Positions 8,744 through 18,438 of a stretch of DNA of 64,000 nucleotides are shown piece after piece (positions within the stretch are counted from its first letter, which is position 1; each line of letters opens with the position of its first letter). The notes below the pieces were generated by a model. That model was not told the DNA's origin and made no database searches. It saw nothing but the letters and a program-made list of their open reading frames with translations. Both the position numbers and the translations under genes were made by a program. The DNA comes from Solibacillus merdavium (GTDB lineage Bacteria; Bacillota; Bacilli; Bacillales_A; Planococcaceae): assembly GCF_014836935.1 (NCBI RefSeq), contig NZ_JACSPW010000014.1:1-64000 (forward strand), read 5' to 3'.

Positions 8744-10390
8744 TTATTTCATTGAAACGTTCGTTAATTTATCAGAACCTGTTGGATGCGGTTTGAAATC
8801 TTGTACCCCTGCTTTAGCTGCAAGTAATGGTGTAGAGTGAGCAAGTGGAACCCATGGCGCATCTTCATGGATAATTTCTTGCGCTTTTTTGTATAGATCA
8901 TTACGTACATTTTCATCAGTTTCTGATTGTGCTTTAATTAATAACTCATGTACTTCATCATTAGAATAGTACGCATAGTTATTTGAACCGATATTGTCTT
9001 TGTCTAATAATGTGTAAATGAAGTTATCTGCATCTCCGTTATCGCCAGTCCATCCAAGCATGAACGCATCTGCTTCTCCATTTTTTGCTTTTTCTAAATA
9101 TGTCGCCCATTCAAATGTTACAATTTTTGATGGAATTCCAACATCTTCTAAATTCTTCTGAATAACTTCCGCTACTTTAGCACCGTCTGGCATATACGGA
9201 CGTGGTACAGGCATAGCCCATAGTTCAATTTCTTTTCCATCATAGCCAGCTTCTGCTAATAATGCCTTCGCTTTTTCTGGATCATACGGATACGGAGAAA
9301 TTGCATCGTTATAGCCACTAATTGATGATGGCATTGGGTTTGCCGCCACTTCCGCACGACCTTCAAAGAATGCATCTACAATTGCTTGTTTATCAATTGC
9401 ATAGTTAACCGCTTGTCGTACTAATTTATTATCAAATGGTGCACGAGTATTCGTTAAGCCTAAATAGCCAATATTCATTGAAGGACGTTCAATAAGCTGT
9501 AATTCAGAGTTACCTTCCACTGTCTTCCCATCAGAAGGATTAATACCATCCGCTAAATCAATACTACCTGCCATTAATTCATTTAAACGAGCAGAGTTGT
9601 CAGGAATAGAACGGAAAATTACTTTGTCTAATTTCGGTAAACCTTCTTGCCAGTACTCTGCAAACTTCTCAATTGTAATTGAATCATTACGTTTCCAATC
9701 TACAAATTTAAATGGACCTGTTCCTACTGGTTGGTCACCAAAGCTATCACCCGCTGCTTCAAATGCAGTTGGTGAAGCAATACCGAACGGGCTCATTGCC
9801 AAGTTTTTAAGGAATGGTGCCTGTGGACGGGAAAGAGTGAATACAACAGTATGATCTCCTTCTGCTGTCACATCTTTAATAATATCTTCGCCTTCTGCTT
9901 TAAACATTGAGTTGAAGTAGTAGAAATCCTCTTCTTTTCCACCCTTCCAACGATTAACATTCTTAATGACCGCTTCAGCATTAAAATCTGTTCCGTCATG
10001 GAATGTAACGCCTTCCTGAAGCTGGAACGTGTATGTTAGGCCATCTTCACTAACTTCCCATTCTTTTGCTAAACCGGGATTGATTGTTGTATCCTGCTCT
10101 CCGAAATTCAATAATGTTTCAAAAAGGTTTTGGGTAACTTTAAACGATTCACCATCCGTTACTGTCCCTGGATCAAGTGAAACTGAGTCTGCCCCACGAC
10201 CAAATACTAAAACTTGAGGTGTTGAAGAACTTGAATTGTCTGTCGTATCACTTTCTGTATTTGTTGCACTTGAGTCTGTACTTGGATCCGCTGTCGATGT
10301 ATCTCCATCATCAGCACCACAAGCAGCCAAAAATAGCGCCATCATTAGAAGCATAACTAGACTTAGTGAATACACTTTACCTTTCTTCAA
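8744..10390 (-). CDS. appA: Oligopeptide-binding lipoprotein, AppA type
   Basis: This is a 548-residue extracellular solute-binding protein of family 5. A lipoprotein signal peptide ends at LAAC with Cys24 as lipid anchor, followed by a Ser/Thr/Asp-rich linker (about 25-57) and the SBP_bac_5 domain with phrases such as GLAKEWEVSEDG and VTFHDGTDFNAEAV. The start is TTG at 10390, preceded by AGGGGG. Length and the D-F-A-B-C gene order resemble B. subtilis AppA (543 residues). Peptide specificity is not readable. Confidence 0.88.
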   Translation of the reverse strand: MKKGKVYSLSLVMLLMMALFLAACGADDGDTSTADPSTDSSATNTESDTTDNSSSSTPQVLVFGRGADSVSLDPGTVTDGESFKVTQNLFETLLNFGEQDTTINPGLAKEWEVSEDGLTYTFQLQEGVTFHDGTDFNAEAVIKNVNRWKGGKEEDFYYFNSMFKAEGEDIIKDVTAEGDHTVVFTLSRPQAPFLKNLAMSPFGIASPTAFEAAGDSFGDQPVGTGPFKFVDWKRNDSITIEKFAEYWQEGLPKLDKVIFRSIPDNSARLNELMAGSIDLADGINPSDGKTVEGNSELQLIERPSMNIGYLGLTNTRAPFDNKLVRQAVNYAIDKQAIVDAFFEGRAEVAANPMPSSISGYNDAISPYPYDPEKAKALLAEAGYDGKEIELWAMPVPRPYMPDGAKVAEVIQKNLEDVGIPSKIVTFEWATYLEKAKNGEADAFMLGWTGDNGDADNFIYTLLDKDNIGSNNYAYYSNDEVHELLIKAQSETDENVRNDLYKKAQEIIHEDAPWVPLAHSTPLLAAKAGVQDFKPHPTGSDKLTNVSMK

Positions 10391-10428
10391 TACAAAAACC
10401 CCCTAAATTCTTTTCTTTTAATCTATTA

Positions 10429-11406
10429 TCATTGCGGCGCTTCATATAAATGACACGCAACAGAATGACCCGATTTGACTTGCTGGAGCATAGGAATAAC
10501 TTGCTTACATTTTTCCATAGCATGTGGACATCGCGTATGAAAAGTGCACCCTGTTGGTGGATTAGATGGGCTCGGAATATCACCCTTTAGCAATAGTTGC
10601 TCTCTTTCAAACACTGGATCCGGTACTGGTACAGCCGATAATAGCGCTTGTGTATACGGATGCAATGGCTCATGATATAAAAGTTCGCTTTCCGCAATTT
10701 CGACGAGCCTTCCTAAATACATCACACCTACTCTGTCGCTAATATGTCGAACAACACCTAAATCATGTGCAATAAATATATAAGTGAGCTTTAAATCATC
10801 CTGTAGTCTTTGCATTAAATTCAATACTTGCGCTTGAATAGATACATCTAATGCCGATACTGGCTCATCAGCAATAATTAGCTTCGGATTGGTCATAAGC
10901 GCTCTTGCGATTCCAATACGCTGCCGTTGCCCTCCACTAAACTGATGAGGATAACGCTTCGCATGGTATGAGCTCAGTCCTACTATTTCCAAGTATTCTC
11001 GAACCTTGTTTTTTCTTTCCTTTGCATTGCCGATGCCATGGACAATTAAAGGTTCTTCCAAAATTTTTTCTACCGTATGCCTCGGATTTAACGATGCGTA
11101 CGGGTCTTGAAATACCATTTGTATATCTCTTCGAACTTTTCGCATTTGCTCGTTGTTTAAATCCGTAAGCTCAATGCCGTCAAATAACACTTTTCCTTCG
11201 GTCGGTTCATGTAATCGCATAATTGCGCGGCCAGTAGTAGATTTACCACATCCTGATTCCCCTACAATACCAAGTGTTTCCCCTTCATAAAGCTCGAATG
11301 ACACATCGTCGACTGCCTTTACATCTCCAACATGTCGGGCAAACATCCCTTGACGAATCGGAAAATACTTCTTTAAATGATCAACTTTCAGCAGCACTTT
11401 CGACAT
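10429..11406 (-). CDS. appF: Oligopeptide ABC transporter ATPase, AppF/DppF type
   Basis: The 325-residue ATPase starts [20 protein letters not shown]; the ATG at 11406 follows AAGGGGGG by about 8 bases and overlaps appD by 26 bases. It has Walker [10 protein letters not shown], signature [15 protein letters not shown] and Walker [13 protein letters not shown]. The C-terminal oligopeptide/dipeptide extension carries four cysteines (CTFHTRC, C, C), which in this family can bind an iron-sulfur cluster. It works as a heterodimer with AppD. Confidence 0.9.
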   Translation of the reverse strand: MSKVLLKVDHLKKYFPIRQGMFARHVGDVKAVDDVSFELYEGETLGIVGESGCGKSTTGRAIMRLHEPTEGKVLFDGIELTDLNNEQMRKVRRDIQMVFQDPYASLNPRHTVEKILEEPLIVHGIGNAKERKNKVREYLEIVGLSSYHAKRYPHQFSGGQRQRIGIARALMTNPKLIIADEPVSALDVSIQAQVLNLMQRLQDDLKLTYIFIAHDLGVVRHISDRVGVMYLGRLVEIAESELLYHEPLHPYTQALLSAVPVPDPVFEREQLLLKGDIPSPSNPPTGCTFHTRCPHAMEKCKQVIPMLQQVKSGHSVACHLYEAPQ

Positions 11407-12400
11407 GTGAAATCCCCCCTTCTTCCATATCCAATAAGAAACATCGTGCTCTATGTGCCCCTGATGCATCGTATAATGGGGGATTACTAGTTAAGCACCT
11501 TTCAAATGCATATTCACAACGTGCTGCAAAACGGCACCCTTCTAAAATAGATCCGGGCTTTGGTACATTACCGGGAATAGAATAAAGCGTGTCCTTTTTA
11601 TAGCGCATATCGGGTACAGATTGAATGAGACCTTTCGTGTATGGATGCTGGGGGTTTTTAAATATTTCATTAACCGGTGCTTCCTCCACAATCTGCCCAG
11701 CATACATTACAATGACGCGCTCACACGTTTCAGCAACGACTCCTAAATCATGTGTAATTAATAAAACCGCAGTATTCAGTCGTTCATTTAAATCACGCAT
11801 TAATTTTAAAATTTGGGCTTGTATCGTTACATCCAGTGCAGTTGTGGGTTCGTCCGCAATGAGCACTTTGGGATTACATACAAGAGCCATTGCAATCATA
11901 ACGCGCTGCCTCATCCCGCCGGATAACTGATGCGGGTAATCATTAATCAATTGTTCAGCTCTTGGTAATCCTACTAGTTTCATAATTTCTATTGCACGCG
12001 CAGTAGATTCCTTTTTCGACCATTTCGGATGATGGATGCGTACTGCTTCAATTAACTGATTTCCAATTGTAAATAATGGATTAAGCGAAGTCATCGGCTC
12101 CTGGAAAATCATTGCGATTTCATTGCCACGGATTTTCCTCATTTGCTTATCAGAGAATTTCGAGATATCCTTTCCATTCAATAAAATACTGCCATTAGTT
12201 ATTTTCCCTGGAGGACTCGGTACAAGGCCCATTATAGAAAGAGATGTTACACTTTTCCCACAGCCAGACTCTCCTACGATGGCAAGAATTTCTCCCTCAT
12301 GAATTGAAAAGCTTATTCGATCAACAGCAGCAACCTTACCACTGTCTGAAAAAAATGTAGTTTCTAACTCTCTCACTTCCAACACAGCTTTTCGACTCAC
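11381..12400 (-). CDS. appD: Oligopeptide ABC transporter ATPase, AppD/DppD type
   Basis: The 339-residue ATPase is the first gene of the operon. It carries Walker [10 protein letters not shown], signature [15 protein letters not shown], Walker [13 protein letters not shown], and the C-terminal extension with cysteines (CRFAARCEYAFERC). The start is GTG at 12400 behind AGAGGTGG. It is preceded by 120 bases of AT-rich sequence that must hold the operon promoter; I see no convincing -35/-10 pair there. Confidence 0.9.
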   Translation of the reverse strand: MSRKAVLEVRELETTFFSDSGKVAAVDRISFSIHEGEILAIVGESGCGKSVTSLSIMGLVPSPPGKITNGSILLNGKDISKFSDKQMRKIRGNEIAMIFQEPMTSLNPLFTIGNQLIEAVRIHHPKWSKKESTARAIEIMKLVGLPRAEQLINDYPHQLSGGMRQRVMIAMALVCNPKVLIADEPTTALDVTIQAQILKLMRDLNERLNTAVLLITHDLGVVAETCERVIVMYAGQIVEEAPVNEIFKNPQHPYTKGLIQSVPDMRYKKDTLYSIPGNVPKPGSILEGCRFAARCEYAFERCLTSNPPLYDASGAHRARCFLLDMEEGGISHVESAAES

Positions 12401-12517
12401 CCAACCACCTCTATTTTCTGAAGATTATAAGTATTTTAAAATATGATATTATATCAATTGGCAATTTACAACATTATCGTAATATAATTTATGGAATATT
12501 ATGAATATTTAACTATT

Positions 12518-12553
12518 AAAAAAGCTATGCTGAATTATTTTTTCAGCATAGCT
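12518..12553 (-). terminator. Terminator of the ygaD-like gene
   Basis: On the minus strand AGCTATGCTGA (loop AAAAAATAAT) TCAGCATAGCT is a perfect 11-bp stem followed by six T. Confidence 0.9.
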
Positions 12554-12561
12554 ACTTATAA

Positions 12562-14319
12562 TTAATCTAATTTTTGTACTTGGAATAAGTTATAATATGC
12601 TCCCTCTTGCTCCATTAGTAGTTGGTGGGTACCTGCTTCTACTACTTCCCCATGTTCAATAACAAATATGTTATGTGCATGGGTAATGGTAGACAGTCGA
12701 TGCGCAATAATAATTGTCGTACGATCATGCGCTAATCGGTCGAGTGAATCCTGTATAAGTGCTTCACTTTCCAAATCAAGCGCTGAAGTTGCTTCATCCA
12801 ATACTAAAATTGGCGGGTTTTTCAAAAATACTCGTGCAATTGCTACGCGTTGTTTTTGACCTCCAGAAAGTTTGACTCCCCGCTCCCCGACTTTAGTGTC
12901 ATAGCCCTCAGGTAAATTCATAATGAAATCATGAGCATTTGCCGCTTTAGCAGCTGCAACTATTTCTTCATCTGTTGCATTTGGATTCCCCATTAAAATA
13001 TTTTGTTTCACCGAGTCACTAAACAAAATATTATCTTGCAATACTATCCCGATTTGTGAACGTAAAGATTCTATACTTACATCTTTAACATTTTGATCAT
13101 CAATCTTTACTGCACCCTCTGTTACATCATAGAATCGTGGGATTAAACTGACTATCGTTGATTTACCCCCGCCACTCATTCCGACAAAGGCAACTGTTTG
13201 TCCCGGCTCAATCGTGAAATCGACATTATTTAAAATTGTTTTTCCTTCTTTTTCATATTGGAATGTAACATTTTCAAATTTAAGTTTGCCCTTTGCTGGT
13301 GGCAGCACCATTGCATTCGGTTTATTCTGGACATCATACTTCTCGTCCATTAACTCAAACATTCGATCCATTGAGGCAATAGATTGTGTCAATGTTGTTG
13401 ATGAGCTTACTAAACGACGGAGCGGGCCATAAAGGCGCTCAATATATGCATAAAATGCAACGAGTATACCAATGGAAAGTGCACCTTGTAAATATTGATA
13501 ACCCGCATATCCGATAACAATTAACGGCGCCATATCTGTAATCGTATTGACGACAGCAAAAGACTTCGCATTCCAACGTGAGTGGGCTAATGCTTTATCT
13601 AAAAACTCACCATTTGTTTCATCAAATATTTTTTGCTCATGCTTTTCTAATGTAAAACTTTTTATAATGCTCATCCCTGCGACGCGCTCATGCAAATAAC
13701 TTTGAACACCTGCTAATGCCTGTGACCTATCCTTAGTCAACCTTCTCAATTTCCCAAAGAAAAATTTAACACTAAAAGCATAAAACGGAAGCGCTATTAA
13801 CGAAACAATTGTCAGTTTTACATCCATCGTAAACATGATGGCAATGACGATTAAAATTGTTGCTAAATCCAGCCATAAATTCATTAATCCTGTCATGACA
13901 AAGTTTTTAGTTTGTTCAACATCATTAATTACCCGCGAAATCACTTCTCCAGCGCGGGTATTTGCGTAATACTTTAAACTTAATTTTTGTAAGTGCCCAT
14001 ACAATTCTTTACGTATATCAAATAATATATTATTACTTAAATTTTGCGCAAAGTATTGACGGTAATATTCAATTGGTGGTCGAATTATAAAAAATACTAC
14101 AAGTGCAATACCGATCCATGTAAATAATTGCTTTGTTTTCTCTTCTGTAGACAGACCATCTTTTAGTAATATATCATCTATAATTATTTGCAGCAGCCAT
14201 GGTAAAAACAATGGTATTGCAAATTTAAGTATACCGATGACGATCGTTAAAAATAAGAGCACTTTATACGGCTTTACGAACCGCATATAACGTTTAATAC
14301 TATCCAATGCAAAAAACAC
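12562..14319 (-). CDS. ygaD: ABC exporter half-transporter, YgaD/MsbA-like
   Basis: A 585-residue fused exporter has six membrane helices in about residues 1-310 followed by a nucleotide-binding domain with Walker [10 protein letters not shown], signature [16 protein letters not shown], Walker [13 protein letters not shown] and the H-loop AHRLST. It would dimerise and export lipids, drugs or peptides. The frame begins with GTG at 14319, which is very close to GAGGGG; a TTG four codons later is an alternative start. Its place next to ygaC matches B. subtilis ygaD. Confidence 0.82.
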   Translation of the reverse strand: MFFALDSIKRYMRFVKPYKVLLFLTIVIGILKFAIPLFLPWLLQIIIDDILLKDGLSTEEKTKQLFTWIGIALVVFFIIRPPIEYYRQYFAQNLSNNILFDIRKELYGHLQKLSLKYYANTRAGEVISRVINDVEQTKNFVMTGLMNLWLDLATILIVIAIMFTMDVKLTIVSLIALPFYAFSVKFFFGKLRRLTKDRSQALAGVQSYLHERVAGMSIIKSFTLEKHEQKIFDETNGEFLDKALAHSRWNAKSFAVVNTITDMAPLIVIGYAGYQYLQGALSIGILVAFYAYIERLYGPLRRLVSSSTTLTQSIASMDRMFELMDEKYDVQNKPNAMVLPPAKGKLKFENVTFQYEKEGKTILNNVDFTIEPGQTVAFVGMSGGGKSTIVSLIPRFYDVTEGAVKIDDQNVKDVSIESLRSQIGIVLQDNILFSDSVKQNILMGNPNATDEEIVAAAKAANAHDFIMNLPEGYDTKVGERGVKLSGGQKQRVAIARVFLKNPPILVLDEATSALDLESEALIQDSLDRLAHDRTTIIIAHRLSTITHAHNIFVIEHGEVVEAGTHQLLMEQEGAYYNLFQVQKLD

Positions 14320-14400
14320 TTCCCCTCAGAAATTTTGCAACAGCAACTATCATATCATAATTTTTCATTAAGTATTTATAGGTTAACTTTACCCAAAAGG

Positions 14401-14432
14401 AAAACACAAGCAACCAAAAAAGTCACTTGTGC
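14401..14432 (-). terminator. Weak terminator of ygaC
   Basis: On the minus strand a six-base stem CACAAG/CTTGTG is followed by TTTT. It is short, so this is tentative. Confidence 0.45.
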
Positions 14433-14437
14433 TTCAT

Positions 14438-14986
14438 TTACTCTTTATTTGCCTGAATTTCACTTAATAGCATATAGCGGTTTGTCCAAGACTCGATAAA
14501 GTCAGGAGCAAATGGACCACGACGCTGTTCAATCCAGCTCACTAATGTTTTGACATTGCGCTTTAAAATTTTATCAATGACTTCAGGATAATTCATTTCC
14601 AATTTGTGTTGTTCATATTCATCTTCATCTAATAATGCATGACTCATATCCGGAAACACTTTTACATCCAAATCATAGTCAATATACTTTAAGCAGTTAT
14701 TATCAAACACAAATGGTGAACTAATGTTGCAATAATAATACACTCCATCTTCACGCAGCATGCAAATAATATTAAACCAATGTTCAGCGTGGAAGTAACA
14801 AATCGACGGCTCACGTGTTAACCAAGTACGACCATCCGATTCGGTAACAAGTGTTTTTTCATTCGCACCGATAATGATATTTTTTGTTGCCTTTAATACC
14901 ATCGTTTCTTGCCAGACACGGTGGATATTACCATTGTGCTTATAACTATGTATTTGGATTGTTTCTCCTTCAACCGGTAATGCCAT
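14438..14986 (-). CDS. ygaC: YgaC/Ntdp-like nucleoside di/triphosphatase (DUF402)
   Basis: The 182-residue protein belongs to the DUF402/UPF0374 group; Staphylococcus homologues hydrolyse nucleoside tri- and diphosphates with a metal. The DUF402 core is visible as [13 protein letters not shown] followed by [10 protein letters not shown] and [11 protein letters not shown], containing the acidic residues expected for metal binding. The ATG at 14986 follows AGGTGGG by 8 bases. The order ygaC-ygaD is conserved with B. subtilis. Confidence 0.8.
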   Translation of the reverse strand: MALPVEGETIQIHSYKHNGNIHRVWQETMVLKATKNIIIGANEKTLVTESDGRTWLTREPSICYFHAEHWFNIICMLREDGVYYYCNISSPFVFDNNCLKYIDYDLDVKVFPDMSHALLDEDEYEQHKLEMNYPEVIDKILKRNVKTLVSWIEQRRGPFAPDFIESWTNRYMLLSEIQANKE

Positions 14987-15116
14987 TATAAAGCCCACCT
15001 TTTCGTCTTAGCTGTCTTTATTGTATTATAACAATGCTTTAGCAAAACTTGTAGTTAGAATGCAATTATTTTCAATTTTGTGTGAAAAGTAGTAGGAAAT
15101 ACTAGGGGTTAACCAT

Positions 15117-15165
15117 AAAAACAAAGAGGATGCTCTGAAAGTTTGTACTTTCAGAACACCCTCTT
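15117..15165 (-). terminator. Terminator of sspE
   Basis: On the minus strand GAGGGTGTTCTGAAAGT and ACTTTCAGAGCATCCTC form a long stem with a four-base ACAA loop, followed by TTTGTTTTT. Confidence 0.88.
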
Positions 15166-15175
15166 CTACTTCAAA

Positions 15176-15493
15176 TTAGAAGTTGTTGTTATTACGCTTA
15201 TTAAATTGTTGGTTGCGTTGTTCTTGCTCACGGTTTTGCTTTTGGTTTTGGCGTTGAACTTCATTAAAATTCAACTCTTGACCAAATTCTTCGTTATTGT
15301 TTTGTTGGTTTTGGTTGTTTTGGTTGTTTTGCTTTTGGTTCTGGTTTTGATTTTGGTTTTGGTTAAAATTATTAAAGTTTAGATCTTCACCAAATTCCTC
15401 ACGATTGTTTTGGTTGTTTTGGAATTGGTTTTGTTGGTTTTGTTGGTTATTACGGTTTTGCTGGTTATTACGGTTTTGTTCATTTCGCTTCAT
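15176..15493 (-). CDS. sspE: Gamma-type small acid-soluble spore protein SspE
   Basis: The 105-residue protein is built almost entirely of Asn, Gln, Glu, Phe and Arg. Two copies of the block EEFG(E/Q)(D/E)LNFN are separated by QN-rich linkers. This is the signature of gamma-type SASPs, amino-acid stores in the spore core degraded at germination by GPR protease. The ATG follows GGAGGTGA by 7 bases. A sigma-G-like promoter lies just upstream. In B. subtilis sspE also lies between mutY and ygaC. The highly repetitive codons create a long antisense frame that is not a gene. Confidence 0.92.
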   Translation of the reverse strand: MKRNEQNRNNQQNRNNQQNQQNQFQNNQNNREEFGEDLNFNNFNQNQNQNQNQKQNNQNNQNQQNNNEEFGQELNFNEVQRQNQKQNREQEQRNQQFNKRNNNNF

Positions 15494-15515
15494 TATTTGT
15501 CACCTCCATGACCAT

Positions 15516-15546
15516 TATTGTGGTCGGAAGGAGAATGAATTATGCA
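15516..15546 (-). promoter_or_regulatory. Sigma-G-type promoter of sspE
   Basis: On the minus strand TGCATA (15541-15546), 18 bp, CACAATA (15516-15522) resembles the sigma-G consensus TGMATA / CATACTA. It lies in the short gap after mutY and 23 bases before the sspE ATG. Confidence 0.6.
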
Positions 15547-15555
15547 CAATTTTTT

Positions 15556-16614
15556 TCATTTTAACTTTCCCCAAATTTTTAACATCGGCACAGGCATTGG
15601 TATACTTTCGATTTGTTCTTTCGTTAAAAAGGCTATATTTAACTGTTTCGATTCACTAGTTTCAATTGCATCGATTAAATAACTGCTAATATGCCATTTC
15701 AAATGAGAAAACACATGTTTAAAACTAATTATTGGCTCGACTAATTCCCTATTAAGGATCACGTTATATTGTTTTTCAACTTTGGTTAAACTATTTTCAA
15801 CTTCATCACGTTCAACCATTATAAATTGCCACATATTTGCAAGCAGCCCTGCTTCCAACCTTTTTTCCATCAGATAACGTCCATCTTTATCGCGAATTAC
15901 GTAGACGTCATAGTGAATGTCTTTCGTCTTTAGCTTTTTGGATTTTACCGGTAAGCTCGCGGGGTTACCTTCATGAAAGGCAGTGCAATAATCGCGTACA
16001 GGACATAATAGGCATTTTGGTGAAGTCGGCGTACAGATTAACGCCCCTAATTCCATTAATCCTTGGTTAAATGCGGATGGATTTTGTACATCAATTAACT
16101 TTGTTACGGCCTCTTCAAAAATCTTCTTTGTTTTTGGCAATGCAATATCTGCATCAACATTTAACACGCGACTCAATACTCGCATAACATTCCCATCAAC
16201 AGCATGCTCCGGCTTACCATAAGCGATACTTAAAATGGCGCCTGCTGTATAAGGTCCAACACCTTTTAACTTTGAAATGTCTACTCGATTGTCTGGTACT
16301 TTACCGCCGTATACTTCTACAACTTCTCTAACGCCTGCCTGTAAATTGCGCACACGTGAATAATAGCCAAGACCTTCCCACATTTTAAGAAGCTCTTCTT
16401 CCGGTGTATATGCTAAACTTTCCGCTGTTGGATATTTTTCTATAAATCGGTTGTAATACGGGATAACAGTGTCCACCCTTGTTTGTTGAAGCATCACTTC
16501 AGAAACCCAAATTTGATAGGGTTCTTTCGTCTGACGCCAAGGTAAATCTCTTTGTTCCTCTAAATACCATGTAACTAATGCTTGGCGAAATTGTTTTATA
16601 TATGGATAGTTCAA
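15556..16614 (-). CDS. mutY: A/G-specific adenine DNA glycosylase MutY
   Basis: MutY removes adenine opposite 8-oxoguanine. The 352-residue protein has the catalytic glutamate in SEVMLQQT, the helix-hairpin-helix LKGVGPYTAG, the catalytic aspartate in AVDGN, a [4Fe-4S] loop with exact spacing C-x6-C-x2-C-x5-C (ending CPVRDYC), and a C-terminal NUDIX-like domain that recognises 8-oxoG. The likely start is TTG at 16614 (LNYPYIKQF), because an upstream in-frame TTG at 16626 overlaps the ribosome site GGAGG itself. Confidence 0.92.
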   Translation of the reverse strand: MNYPYIKQFRQALVTWYLEEQRDLPWRQTKEPYQIWVSEVMLQQTRVDTVIPYYNRFIEKYPTAESLAYTPEEELLKMWEGLGYYSRVRNLQAGVREVVEVYGGKVPDNRVDISKLKGVGPYTAGAILSIAYGKPEHAVDGNVMRVLSRVLNVDADIALPKTKKIFEEAVTKLIDVQNPSAFNQGLMELGALICTPTSPKCLLCPVRDYCTAFHEGNPASLPVKSKKLKTKDIHYDVYVIRDKDGRYLMEKRLEAGLLANMWQFIMVERDEVENSLTKVEKQYNVILNRELVEPIISFKHVFSHLKWHISSYLIDAIETSESKQLNIAFLTKEQIESIPMPVPMLKIWGKLK

Positions 16615-16785
16615 AATGTCCTCCAAAAATTCGATTTTATTTCCTTAAAAAAGGGTATATTATTAAATAAATTGTAGCAAACGCTTATGCGAAGCTTACT
16701 TTCTTTTAATCATATATGTTTACGCATTGAAAGAAGCTATATATTTCCGTTCTCGAACGGTTTTATGATCGAGGGGATGATAACT

Positions 16786-17775
16786 TTGGATTCTGGCACA
16801 CATTTCGTTATGGGTATTGCTATAGGTGGCCTAGCACTTGTTGATCCCACCGTCGCAAGCCATTCATTAACATTTACCGCTGTTATGGCCGGAACGATTA
16901 TTGGTCAGCAGGCACCGGATATTGATACGGTTTTAAAATTTCGCAATAACGCAATCTATATACGGCATCATCGGGGAATTACACACTCGATTCCTGCTGT
17001 TTTGTTATGGCCTTTATTAATAACAGGTGCACTCGCCATTATTCTACCTGATGCCCATTTGTTTAATGTATGGTTATGGACACAGATTGCAGTATTTTTA
17101 CATGTTTTTGTCGACATTTTTAATGCGTACGGTACTCAAGCTTTACGGCCATTTTCAAAAAAATGGGTAGCACTCGGTGTTATTAATACATTCGATCCAT
17201 TTATTTTTGGTTTTCATTGTATAGGTATTTTACTATGGTTATTCGGTACAGATCCTGTTTTAACATTTACTATCATGTACCTAATTATTTTCGTTTACTA
17301 TATTTTGCGCTTTGCCATTCAAAAGGCAATTAAATCTGCGGTTCATCATGAATTACAAGATGAGGAATTTGTCATTGTCGCACCGACTATGCGTTTCTTC
17401 CATTGGAAAATAGCTGCAAAATCGAAAACACATTTTTACGTAGGGCGTGCTTATCGAAGAACTGTCAACATCTATGACAAGTTCAAAATTGAGCCTATTC
17501 CAAAAACGGAGTTCGTTGCAAAAGCGATAAAAGATCCGAATCTTGATGCGTTTTTATCTTTTTCTCCACTTTATAGATGGGAAATTTCCGAACTAGAAAA
17601 TGGAATAACAGAGCTTCGATTAATCGATTTGCGCTATCGCAGTAATGACCGATATCCTTTCGTTGCTGTTGCACATTTGGATGAAGAGCTCAACATCGTA
17701 AATTCTTATACCGGCTGGATATTTACTGAAGAAAAGTTACAAAAGCGTTTACAAATAGGCGCTGGAAATGAATAG
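16786..17775 (+). CDS. yfhP: YfhP family membrane-bound metal-dependent hydrolase-like protein
   Basis: The 329-residue membrane protein (YdjM/DUF457 family) starts at TTG 16786 behind GAGGGG, giving the family N-terminus MDSGTHFVMG. Conserved histidine/aspartate motifs follow: GQQAPDIDTV, HHRGITHS and HVFVDIFNAYGTQ. These line the first about 130 residues together with four membrane helices. The biochemical role is unproven. It diverges from mutY, as in B. subtilis yfhP/yfhQ, and ends with a terminator shared with yfhJ. Confidence 0.82.
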   Translation: MDSGTHFVMGIAIGGLALVDPTVASHSLTFTAVMAGTIIGQQAPDIDTVLKFRNNAIYIRHHRGITHSIPAVLLWPLLITGALAIILPDAHLFNVWLWTQIAVFLHVFVDIFNAYGTQALRPFSKKWVALGVINTFDPFIFGFHCIGILLWLFGTDPVLTFTIMYLIIFVYYILRFAIQKAIKSAVHHELQDEEFVIVAPTMRFFHWKIAAKSKTHFYVGRAYRRTVNIYDKFKIEPIPKTEFVAKAIKDPNLDAFLSFSPLYRWEISELENGITELRLIDLRYRSNDRYPFVAVAHLDEELNIVNSYTGWIFTEEKLQKRLQIGAGNE

Positions 17776-17807
17776 ATTATAGATGCACTACGGCAGTTGC
17801 TAAACAG

Positions 17808-17840
17808 GGAAAACCACCAGCATAAACTGGTGGTTTTTTA
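17808..17840. terminator. Bidirectional terminator between yfhP and yfhJ
   Basis: AAAACCACCAG/CTGGTGGTTTT hairpin with a six-base loop and T-runs on both strands. Confidence 0.88.
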
Positions 17841-18107
17841 GTTTACTGTATCTTCACTATCATTCAATAAATGTGCATATTTCGGATTTTTTGCTGCGAA
17901 GAGGTGAAGCTTATCACCATAACTTTCAATTAACTGACTGACCAATTTCCCCGTATATTCCATTCCACGATAACTTGCACCGGCCTTTGCCGAAGTTGAT
18001 TCAAAATCGCTACATAGTAGCTCAACCCATGTGCGTGCACGTCCTGTCGGTAAATTTGGGTTTTTTTCCAAAAGTTGCTCAGTAAGTTTTTGATATAACT
18101 CTTCCAT
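17838..18107 (-). CDS. yfhJ: YfhJ (WVELL domain) protein
   Basis: The 89-residue protein contains the defining RTWVELLCSDFE segment of the small Bacillales WVELL family. Function is unknown. The start ATG lies one base after the yfhH stop (TAAGATG), so translation is probably coupled. It belongs to the recX-yfhH-yfhJ operon. Confidence 0.85.
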   Translation of the reverse strand: MEELYQKLTEQLLEKNPNLPTGRARTWVELLCSDFESTSAKAGASYRGMEYTGKLVSQLIESYGDKLHLFAAKNPKYAHLLNDSEDTVN

Positions 18108-18108
18108 C

Positions 18109-18438
18109 TTACTTCCCTTCCTTTACTGGACGTAACATTGATACGGGTAATGCCTCTTCAAAACGCTCCGAACCTAATCTGTGCCCCCATGCGAAACGTC
18201 CTTTTAAATAATCCACTTGGAAAAATTCACCTGGTGAACCATTTAAACGATACAGCTCACCAGGAATAATTGTTGAAAGATCGACTAAATATGCTTCAGC
18301 CATTAATGCTTTACGTTCATAAACCGCGTATTCATTAATTATCCCTAATTGCTCTGCTTTTCGTGCTCTTTCACGTAAATTGGCAACCTCTTGGCGTAAT
18401 TCCTGTTCTGACATACTACTATAAGTTAATTCATTCAT
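18109..18438 (-). CDS. yfhH: YfhH family protein (DUF1811)
   Basis: The 109-residue protein has a coiled N-terminal half (SEQELRQEVANLRERARKAE) and a C-terminal SH3-like stretch (IIPGELYRLNG, FQVDYLKGRFAWGHR), the layout of DUF1811/YfhH. The ATG at 18438 lies 10 bases after AAAGGAG and overlaps the recX end by eight bases. Function is unknown; conserved proximity to recX is the main clue. Confidence 0.82.
   Translation of the reverse strand: MNELTYSSMSEQELRQEVANLRERARKAEQLGIINEYAVYERKALMAEAYLVDLSTIIPGELYRLNGSPGEFFQVDYLKGRFAWGHRLGSERFEEALPVSMLRPVKEGK

Noticed and set aside
15143-15382. Plus-strand frame of 79 codons, rich in Leu and Val
   Set aside because: It is the antisense of the sspE Gln/Asn repeats; CAA/AAC codons read backwards as TTG/GTT. 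No ribosome site.
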